A stretch of DNA of 64,000 bases, taken from contig CAWJYU010000004.1 in the NCBI GenBank assembly GCA_963847235.1, forward strand, positions 124,001-188,000. Reading direction: 5' to 3'. Under the pieces are notes generated by a model. It was not told where the DNA came from, ran no database searches, and saw only the letters and a list, made by a program, of their open reading frames with translations. Of this stretch, positions 58,029 to 64,000 are shown piece after piece. Position 1 is the first letter of the stretch; every line of letters begins with the position of its first letter. The position numbers and the translations under genes were made by a program. Origin of the DNA: JACDAN01 sp963847235 (GTDB lineage Bacteria; Actinomycetota; Thermoleophilia; Gaiellales; Gaiellaceae).

Positions 58029-60962
58029 GTGGAGCGCAAGCTTGCGACAGTCCTGTTCGTCGATCTCGTCGGCTCGACAGCGCTGGTCTCCGGAAGCGAT
58101 CCGGAGGTAGCGCGCCGGCGCGTCCAGCAGTACTTCGACAAGGTCTCCCACTGCGTCGTCACGCACGGCGGGATCGTCGAGAAGTTCGCGGGGGACGCGG
58201 TCATGGCCGCATTCGGGATCCCGCAGGCGCACGAGGACGACGCCGAGCGTGCAATCCGGGCCGCACTCGGCATTCTCGACTCCGTCAAGGAGCTCGGGCT
58301 CGACGTCCGGATCGGGATCGAGTCCGGGGAGGTCGTCGTCGACGACGCGTCCGAGTCAACGTTTGCGACCGGGGAGGCCGTCAACATCGCCGCTCGGCTC
58401 CAGCAGGCGGCGCCCGTCAACAGCATCATGATCGGCCCCGGCGCACACCGGCTCACGCTCGGCAGATTCGAGGTCGAGGACGAGGGGCCGGTCGAGATTC
58501 GAGGTCGAGCGGAGCCAGTCTGGGCGTGGCGGATCATCTGCCTTGCCGGTGTCAGCGGCCGAGCCGGCGTGCGCCGTGCGCCGCTCGTAGGCCGCGACGC
58601 CGAGCTCGAGCTGCTCGAGAACACGTATCTGCGCGCCGTTCGCGACAAGCGCGCGCACCTCTTCACGATCTACGGCGATGCGGGTGTCGGAAAGAGCCGG
58701 CTCGCGCACGAGTTCGTCGGCGGTCTCGAGTCCGCCACGGTCCTCTCCGGCCGCGCGCTTCCCTACGGCGAAGGCGTGACCTACTCGGCGCTCTCGGACA
58801 TGGTCAAGACGGCTGCCGGAATCGCCGACGACGACCCGCTCGACGACGCGCTCGAGAAGCTGCGCGACTGCTGCCCCGACGAGGCCGTCGCTGACCTGCT
58901 CGCCCTCGCCTCCGGCGTCCTGGAGGCGGTCAAGGGCGAGCGGAACCAGCAGGAGATCGCCTGGGCGGCGCGCGAGTGGGCCGAGAAGCTCGCCGAGCCG
59001 CAGCCACTTGTTCTCATCTTCGAGGACATCCACTGGGCCGAGGACGCGCTGCTCGAGTTGATCGAGCACATGGCCACCTGGGTCAAAGACGTCCCGATCC
59101 TGCTGCTCTGTCTGGCGCGACCGGAGCTGCTCGACCTGCGGCCCGGTTGGGGCGGCGGCCGCGTTCGCGCGACTGCGATCGAGCTGGAGCCGCTCGGCCG
59201 GGCCGACAGCGAGGCGCTGGTGGAGGCGCTGCTCGACGGCGACATCGCGTTCGGCGCCCGTCAGGCGGTGCTCGACAAGAGCGAGGGCAACCCGCTCTTC
59301 GTGGAGGAGACCGTCCGGATGCTCTCCGAGGCGAACGGCGGCGGCATCGAGCGGATCCCCGACACCCTTCAGGCGCTCATCGCCGCTCGCATCGACCACC
59401 TGCCGCCGGGCGAGAAGGAGCTGCTCCAGGGCGCGGCGGTCATGGGGAGGATCTTCTGGAAGGGCGCGCTCGCCGAGCTGGTGCTCGAGGGCACCGACAT
59501 CGACCCGCTCCTGGAGGACCTGCATCTGCGGGAGTTCGTGCTTCCCGAGCAGCGCTCGTCGATCTCCGGCGAGGCCGCGTTCAAGTTCAAGCACGTGCTG
59601 ATCCGCGAGGTCGCGTACGGCGGGCTCTCGAAGGCCGCCCGCGCCGGGTTCCACCAGCGCTTCGCCGAGTGGCTGCGGAAGCGTGCGGGCGAAGAGCTGT
59701 TGGAGGTGCGCGCGTATCACCTCGACCACGCGACGGCGCTGCTCGCGGAGCTCGACGGCTCCCCGCCCGAGAAGCTCGCGACCGAGGCCGCCGCGGCGCT
59801 GGAAGAGGCCGGCCGTCGGGCGCTCGCACGCGAGGCGAACGCGACGGCGCGCAAACTCCTCATCCGGGCCGTCGAGCTCGAGCCGACAGTCGAGCGGCGG
59901 TTCCAGGCGGCACGAGCAGCCTGGCGGATGAGTGAGTTCCCCGTCGTCTCCCCGGAGATGCAGGAGGTCCTCAGGCTCGCGCGCCAGGCGGGAGACAGGG
60001 ATCTCGAAGCCCGGGCGCTCGCCGCCCTCGCGGAGGTCAGCATCTTCCGCGAGGGAGACGTGAGCCGTGGCGAAGAGCTGGCGCGGAAGGCCCTCGAGGT
60101 CGCCGAGCGCGACGAGAGCAAGGTCTTGGCGCTCGAGGTGCTCAACACCGTCGCCTGGTGGCGTGGCCGGCTCAGCGAGGGTGAGGGCTACGCACAGGAG
60201 CAGCTCGAGATCGCTCGACGGCTCGAGCGCGCGGACCTCGAGAGCGAGGCGCTGCTCTCGCTCGCCGGCATCTACACGTCGCGGCAGGAGGACGATCGGG
60301 CGGAGCCGCTGATCGAACGCGCAAAGACCCTCGCCGAAGAGAGCGGGTCGCTGACGGCGAGAGCGCACGCATACATGCAGTCGGGCGAGCTCTACGGATG
60401 GCGCCGCCGCGACGACGAGGCGCTCGAGGAATATGAACGGGCGCGCGAGCTCTTCGCGGAGGTCGGCGCGGCGACCCACCTGGCCCGGACGATGCTCCGA
60501 ATCGCGTCGATCGTCCGCCGGGCAGGCGACCTGGAGGAGGCGGAGAAGCTGGCGCGCGAGGGAATCCGGATCCTGAAGCCGCTCGAAGACCGCGGAACGC
60601 TCTGCGAGGTGCAGCGCTTCCTCGCCGAGGTCCTGCTCGACCAGGGCAAGCTCGACGAGGCCGAGCTCTACGCGCTGAAGGCCGTGGAGACCGTCGGCCC
60701 CCAGGACGTCAGCTCACAGGCCTCTACGAAGGCCTCCCTCGCACTCGTCCGCGCCAAACAGGGCAGGGACGAGGAGGCCGAAGCGCTCCTGCGCGAGTCC
60801 ATCGAGATCCTCGAGCGAAGCGAGTACAGCCGCTTCCTCTCGGATCCGCTGGAGGCGATGATTCAGTTCCTGGAGGAGCGCGAGCGGCTCGACGAGATCG
60901 CAGCCTTCGAGCGCCGCCTCGAAGAGCTTCGAGCGGGCGAAGTGGCCGAAAGCGCCGCGTAG
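58029..60962 (+). CDS. Class III adenylate/guanylate cyclase with AAA ATPase and TPR domains
   Basis: Protein of 977 aa. Residues 1-175 form a class III cyclase domain: ATVLFVDLVGST (metal Asp12), GGIVEKFAGDAVMAAFG (Asp56) and GEAVNIAARLQ (substrate-site region). A P-loop ATPase follows (YGDAGVGKSRLAHEFVGG, about residues 215-232) with the LVLIFEDIHWAEDALL Walker B and GNPLFVEETVRML regions; then TPR-like helices fill residues about 600-960. This is the layout of large actinobacterial cyclase-AAA-TPR regulators, without the HTH seen in LuxR-type relatives. It probably makes cAMP in response to an internal signal. Its last 100 bp are antisense to the TIM-barrel gene end. Confidence 0.93.
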   Translation: MERKLATVLFVDLVGSTALVSGSDPEVARRRVQQYFDKVSHCVVTHGGIVEKFAGDAVMAAFGIPQAHEDDAERAIRAALGILDSVKELGLDVRIGIESGEVVVDDASESTFATGEAVNIAARLQQAAPVNSIMIGPGAHRLTLGRFEVEDEGPVEIRGRAEPVWAWRIICLAGVSGRAGVRRAPLVGRDAELELLENTYLRAVRDKRAHLFTIYGDAGVGKSRLAHEFVGGLESATVLSGRALPYGEGVTYSALSDMVKTAAGIADDDPLDDALEKLRDCCPDEAVADLLALASGVLEAVKGERNQQEIAWAAREWAEKLAEPQPLVLIFEDIHWAEDALLELIEHMATWVKDVPILLLCLARPELLDLRPGWGGGRVRATAIELEPLGRADSEALVEALLDGDIAFGARQAVLDKSEGNPLFVEETVRMLSEANGGGIERIPDTLQALIAARIDHLPPGEKELLQGAAVMGRIFWKGALAELVLEGTDIDPLLEDLHLREFVLPEQRSSISGEAAFKFKHVLIREVAYGGLSKAARAGFHQRFAEWLRKRAGEELLEVRAYHLDHATALLAELDGSPPEKLATEAAAALEEAGRRALAREANATARKLLIRAVELEPTVERRFQAARAAWRMSEFPVVSPEMQEVLRLARQAGDRDLEARALAALAEVSIFREGDVSRGEELARKALEVAERDESKVLALEVLNTVAWWRGRLSEGEGYAQEQLEIARRLERADLESEALLSLAGIYTSRQEDDRAEPLIERAKTLAEESGSLTARAHAYMQSGELYGWRRRDDEALEEYERARELFAEVGAATHLARTMLRIASIVRRAGDLEEAEKLAREGIRILKPLEDRGTLCEVQRFLAEVLLDQGKLDEAELYALKAVETVGPQDVSSQASTKASLALVRAKQGRDEEAEALLRESIEILERSEYSRFLSDPLEAMIQFLEERERLDEIAAFERRLEELRAGEVAESAA

Positions 60963-61753
60963 ACCGCCTGATGTGACTCCTCGTCGGGCGACTCGCTGAT
61001 CACGGTCGCCGGTCGCTCGAAGCGCGCGAGGGCCTCGCCGAGCGGCTCGGCCCGCAACGTTCCCTCGCCGTAGGAGAGGTGCTTCGTCTCGTTCCGGTTG
61101 GCGTAGGCGATGTCGGAGAAGTGGACGTGGAACGGCGCGCCCGGCTCCATGACCGCATCGGTGCGCTCGAGGACCGACGCGAATGCCTCCACCTCCGTAA
61201 ATGCGCCGTCGGATGTCGCGTGCATGTGGGCGAAGTCGAGCACCGGGCGAACCCAATCGAGCCGCTCCGCGATCGCGAGGATGTCGTCGATCGTCCCGAG
61301 CTCGTTCACGCGCCCCATCACTTCGACTCCGAACGGCACGCCGCGGCCTTTCTTCTCCAGCCGCTCGCGCAGCTCGCCCGCCTGCTCGACGACGTCGTCC
61401 AGCGCCTTCTCGCGCTCGCGTTCGAGCAGGAACCCGGGGTGGAAGACCACGAGTTCGGCCCCGCAGGCGACCGCTATCCCCGCCGAGTGGTCGAGCATCC
61501 CGATCGCCATGTTCAGCTTCTTGCCGCGCTCCGCGTGCCCGACGAAGCCCGCGATCGGCGCATGGACGGAGAGCACGATCCCGGCGTCGCGCGCCAGCTC
61601 TCCCAATCGCTCGGCCCACGGGTAGTCCATCCAGAACTTGCCCTCGAAATCGATCTCGCAGGCCGTGTAGCCGCGCTCTTGGAGGATCGCGATAGCCGCT
61701 TCCGGCGACTCGCGGGAGGGGATCCGCGCCGGTCCGAATCGCAGCTCGCCCAT
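60863..61753 (-). CDS. Sugar phosphate isomerase / endonuclease IV-type TIM barrel protein
   Basis: Protein of about 296 aa with Xyl-isomerase-like/endonuclease IV-type motifs: GIVLSVHAPIAG, ELVVFHPGFLLERER, VLDFAHMHATSDG and FHVHFSDIAYANRNETKH, with metal-binding His/Glu/Asp. These suggest a three-metal TIM barrel acting on DNA (AP endonuclease) or a sugar; strong homology to Nfo is not certain by eye. The first ATG (61771) and a second (61753, MGELRFGPARIP) are both possible; the second is preferred because conserved sequence starts there. The C-terminal 30 residues are Ser/Arg-rich and antisense to the cyclase gene, so the real end may be a little earlier. Confidence 0.75.
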   Translation of the reverse strand: MGELRFGPARIPSRESPEAAIAILQERGYTACEIDFEGKFWMDYPWAERLGELARDAGIVLSVHAPIAGFVGHAERGKKLNMAIGMLDHSAGIAVACGAELVVFHPGFLLEREREKALDDVVEQAGELRERLEKKGRGVPFGVEVMGRVNELGTIDDILAIAERLDWVRPVLDFAHMHATSDGAFTEVEAFASVLERTDAVMEPGAPFHVHFSDIAYANRNETKHLSYGEGTLRAEPLGEALARFERPATVISESPDEESHQAVYAALSATSPARSSSRRRSKAAISSSRSRSSRN

Positions 61754-61808
61754 GCGGGGACCGTAGCCCACCAGGGATGGCGTCCGACGCCGTTCCTACC
61801 CTGAGTTC

Positions 61809-62054
61809 ATGGCCAAGCGCCCGTCCAGAATCGATCTGCTCGAGCTCGACATCGACCTCCGCCTGACCGACCTGTGGCGTGAGGCAGCAGACGTCGGCGA
61901 GTGGAATCTCGAGATCGTCGCCGCCTTCATGCGGGCCGCCTACGGGAAGGGCTACTGCGACGCGTTGACCGAGGACTCTCCGGGGAGCCTGTGCGAGGAG
62001 CACGGGTACCGGATCCCGGATCGGCGGCGCCCGGCTCCCACCCGCGAAGGCTGA
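61809..62054 (+). CDS. Small hypothetical protein, 81 aa
   Basis: Frame of 81 aa starting ATG 61809 (MAKRPSRIDLLELDIDLRLTDLWREAADVGEWNL), mostly helical and acidic, with two cysteines (GYCDALTEDSPGSLCEEHGY). Conservation of the pattern cannot be judged by eye, but codon use is like that of neighbours and the composition is protein-like. Family not recognised. A palindromic element begins 10 bp after the stop. Confidence 0.6.
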   Translation: MAKRPSRIDLLELDIDLRLTDLWREAADVGEWNLEIVAAFMRAAYGKGYCDALTEDSPGSLCEEHGYRIPDRRRPAPTREG

Positions 62055-62063
62055 CCGCAGCGC

Positions 62064-62240
62064 GTCTAGAGAGAGGCCTGACGCGAGATTTCGCCGGGCC
62101 GGTGACGCACCAGACACGGCGCCGGATCAGCACGTTCGCCCGCGACACGTAGCGCTGCTACGCGCCGCGAACGACCGCACTGCCCGGCTTGGTCTGGAGC
62201 GCCACCGACTGCGGCCAAATCTCGCATCAGACCTCTAGAC
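62064..62240. repeat. 177-bp imperfect palindrome with CTAG ends (third type)
   Basis: The two halves of this gap pair along most of their length: GTCTAGAG at 62064 with CTCTAGAC at 62233-62240, TGACGCGAGATTT with AAATCTCGCATCA, and an apical stem CGTAGC-GCT-GCTACG near 62155. Its sequence is not related to the 169-bp palindromes, but it has the same size class and CTAG ends. It lies between same-strand genes (61809 and ccmE), so it could separate transcripts. Confidence 0.75.
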
Positions 62241-62248
62241 TTTTCGGC

Positions 62249-62638
62249 GTGGCCCGGCGCTCGAGCCCAGCCCGCCTCGTCATCGCCCTGTCCGTGGCGG
62301 CGATGCTGGCGATCTTCCTGCTCTACACCTCGATCGCCGGCGGCACGCCGCAGCTGCGGCCGAGCCAGCTGAACGGCCGCACTGGCGAGATCACGATCGT
62401 CGGAAAGGTCGTCGCGCCGGTCGAGCGGAGCGGGCGCACGATCCGGTTTCGGGTCAAGGACATCGAGGGGAGCTCGTCGGTCCGTCTTCCGGTCACATAC
62501 TCGGGCTCGGTGCCCGACATGTTCAAGGTCGGGCGCGACATCTCGCTGAAGGGACGGCTGCGCGGCGGCACCTTCGTCGGCGCTCCGGGCACGCTCGTCA
62601 CGAAGTGCCCGTCCAAGTACACCTCCAAAGAGACCTAA
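62249..62638 (+). CDS. ccmE: CcmE, cytochrome c heme chaperone, Cys-type
   Basis: Protein of 129 aa from GTG 62249. An N-terminal TM anchor (LVIALSVAAMLAIFLLYTSIA) is followed by the OB-fold heme-chaperone domain: GEITIVGKVVAPVERSG, VTYSGSVPDMFKVGRDI, and the heme-linked motif near the end. In most bacteria this motif is HxxxY; here the segment is TLVTKCPSKYTSKE, that is CxxxY, known from some archaeal and anaerobe CcmE proteins. CcmE passes heme to CcmF. Gene order ccmE-ccmF, with ccmF starting one base after the stop, supports the call. Confidence 0.9.
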   Translation: MARRSSPARLVIALSVAAMLAIFLLYTSIAGGTPQLRPSQLNGRTGEITIVGKVVAPVERSGRTIRFRVKDIEGSSSVRLPVTYSGSVPDMFKVGRDISLKGRLRGGTFVGAPGTLVTKCPSKYTSKET

Positions 62639-64000
62639 GTGCCTGAGCTCGGGCGCGCAGCGCTCATCGTCTGCCTCGGGCTGGCCGTCTACGCCGTCGT
62701 CGCGGGCGCGATCGCTGCGCGGCAGCGGCGGCAGCGGCTCGCGGAGTCCGCTCAGAACGCCGTCGTCGCCTCCTTCGGCGCCGCTCTCGTCGGCTCGGCG
62801 GTGCTGTTCACGGCCCTCGTCCAGAACGACTTCTCGTTCGCCTACGTCGCCGACCACACGAGCCGGGAGCTGCCGCTCGCCTACACGATCTCGGCCTTCT
62901 GGGGCGGGCAGGAAGGCTCGCTCCTGCTCTGGCTCCTGATCCTCACCGGCTTCTCGGCGGTCGCGGTGCTCCTCGCCAGGAGGTCGGCACCGAGCCTGCT
63001 CCCCTGGTCGGTGCCGATCCTCGGCGGGGTGATCACGTTCTTCGCGTTCATGCTCGTCGCGGTGTCGAGCCCGTTCGCGACCCAGGCGGCACCGGCGGAC
63101 GGCGGCGGCCTCAACCCGAGCCTCCAGAACCCGTACATGCTGGCCCACCCGCCGATGCTCTACCTCGGGTTCGTCGGGTTGACGATCCCGTTCGCCTTCG
63201 CGATGGGCGCGCTCGTGGCGCGGCGCAGCGACGAGCTCTGGATCGTCGTGACCCGCCGGTGGACGCTCGTCGCCTGGACGTTCCTCGGCTTCGGGCAGCT
63301 TCTCGGCGCCCACTGGGCCTACGTCGAGGTTGGGTGGGGCGGGTACTTCGCGTGGGATCCAGTCGAGAACGCGGCGCTGATGCCGTGGCTCGCAGCGACG
63401 GCGTTCCTGCACTCCGTGATGATCCAGGAGAAGCGCGGGATGCTGAAGATCTGGAACGTCGTCCTCGTGATCGGGGCGTTCGCACTGGCGCTGTTCGGGA
63501 CCTTCCTGACGCGCTCCGGGATCATCAGCTCGATCCACTCCTTCACGGAGAGCTCGATCGGGCCGTGGTTCCTCGGCTTCATCGGCGTCGTGCTGGCGGG
63601 GTCGATCCTGCTCCTCCTGTCCCGGCTTCCGCTGCTCCGGTCGAAGACGCGGCTCGAGTCGCCGGTGTCGCGCGAGGCGAGCTTTCTCTACAACAACCTG
63701 CTGCTGGTCGCCTTCTGCCTGACGATCCTCTGGGGCGTCCTCTACCCGGTGCTGACCGAGGCTCTCCGCGGCGAGGCCGTGACGGTCGGGCCGCCGTACT
63801 ACAACTTCTTCCTCAAGGCCTTCGGGCTGCCGCTGCTCCTGCTGATGGGCATCGGGCCGCTGATCGCCTGGCGCCGGGCTTCGCTGCGCGGCCTCGGGAG
63901 GACGTTCGCGTGGCCGGCGGCCTTCGCGCTCGGCTGCGGCGTGATCCTCCTGGCGCTCGGCGCGGGCTCGTCGGTCCCGGGCCTCGTCGGGTACACGTTC
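62639..64000 (+). CDS. ccmF: CcmF, cytochrome c heme lyase (5' part; cut by window end)
   Basis: The frame from GTG 62639 stays open to the window end (454 codons). It has many TM helices and the WWD heme-handling motif GWGGYFAWDPVENAALMPWL (around residues 230-250), preceded by LAHPPMLYLGFVG and followed by FLTRSGIISSIHSF and ASFLYNNLLL. CcmF joins heme from CcmE to apocytochrome c in the membrane. The gene overlaps nothing and follows ccmE directly; the remaining ccm genes are presumably to the right of the window. Confidence 0.96.
   Translation, partial: MPELGRAALIVCLGLAVYAVVAGAIAARQRRQRLAESAQNAVVASFGAALVGSAVLFTALVQNDFSFAYVADHTSRELPLAYTISAFWGGQEGSLLLWLLILTGFSAVAVLLARRSAPSLLPWSVPILGGVITFFAFMLVAVSSPFATQAAPADGGGLNPSLQNPYMLAHPPMLYLGFVGLTIPFAFAMGALVARRSDELWIVVTRRWTLVAWTFLGFGQLLGAHWAYVEVGWGGYFAWDPVENAALMPWLAATAFLHSVMIQEKRGMLKIWNVVLVIGAFALALFGTFLTRSGIISSIHSFTESSIGPWFLGFIGVVLAGSILLLLSRLPLLRSKTRLESPVSREASFLYNNLLLVAFCLTILWGVLYPVLTEALRGEAVTVGPPYYNFFLKAFGLPLLLLMGIGPLIAWRRASLRGLGRTFAWPAAFALGCGVILLALGAGSSVPGLVGYTF

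Noticed and set aside
1..64000. CRISPR arrays, rRNA genes or a complete prophage
   Set aside because: No regularly spaced repeats, no rRNA-like sequence and no phage gene set besides the single sheath protein were seen.

Overview
The window is a GC-rich (roughly 70 percent, with strong G/C preference at third codon positions) bacterial chromosome segment. The gene set points to Actinobacteriota, most likely the class Thermoleophilia (Gaiellales or Solirubrobacterales-like): an F420-type luciferase-like oxidoreductase, the pdxS-pdxT-yebC-ruvC-ruvA-ruvB order, FtsEX-RNase R-SmpB-tmRNA linkage, a short RNase R, a divergent FtsH-like protease, and a tRNA and tmRNA without encoded CCA. The lineage is an inference; no rRNA is present.

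Layout. 1-6.4 kb: end of ftsE, ftsX, an RNase R-type exonuclease, smpB, a frame-broken secreted sugar dehydrogenase, a proline-racemase-family enzyme and ssrA (tmRNA), so both parts of the trans-translation system lie within 4 kb. 6.5-11.4 kb: degraded or accessory material: a decayed short-chain dehydrogenase, a broken thioredoxin-like lipoprotein, pterin dehydratase, a DUF1707 membrane protein, an isolated contractile-tail sheath protein and a secreted protein with a duplicated CH-HGD motif. 11.5-24.5 kb: envelope and metabolism genes (O-antigen-ligase-like protein, cyclic-nucleotide-binding protein, choice-of-anchor I protein, RlmN, GH26-like hydrolase, aldo/keto reductase, LLM oxidoreductase, serine beta-lactamase-like hydrolase, a cytosolic-looking subtilase with a small propeptide-like partner, MFS exporter). 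24.6-34.1 kb: GAF-GAF-PAS histidine kinase, nucleotidyltransferase, phosphoesterase, YjbQ, tandem GNAT, a CAT-anticodon tRNA, small secreted and lipoproteins, and an M48 protease. 34.1-45.3 kb: FtsH-like AAA protease operon, PLP synthase (pdxS/pdxT), yebC, a cupredoxin protein and ruvCAB. 45.3-57.9 kb: a badly frame-broken beta-propeller protein, recJ, relA/spoT, thioesterase, phosphomannomutase, and an operon of two ferritin-like proteins and an L,D-transpeptidase. 58-64 kb: adenylate cyclase-AAA-TPR regulator, TIM-barrel protein, then ccmE and the start of ccmF (cytochrome c maturation).

Two things cut across the window. First, at least ten genes, including likely important ones such as pdxT and the FtsH-like protease, are interrupted by single-base frame changes while the reading frame otherwise stays conserved; this looks largely like residual sequencing indels, with real decay in at least the short-chain dehydrogenase. 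Second, several intergenic gaps are filled by long imperfect palindromes: two near-identical copies of about 169 bp (28627-28795 and 41335-41503) whose CTAG ends supply the stop codons of both flanking convergent genes, an unrelated 177 bp palindrome with CTAG ends at 62064-62240, and a smaller inverted-repeat element after relA. The strongest candidates for new biology are this CTAG palindrome family, the subtilase with its separately encoded propeptide-like protein, and the lone tail-sheath protein.
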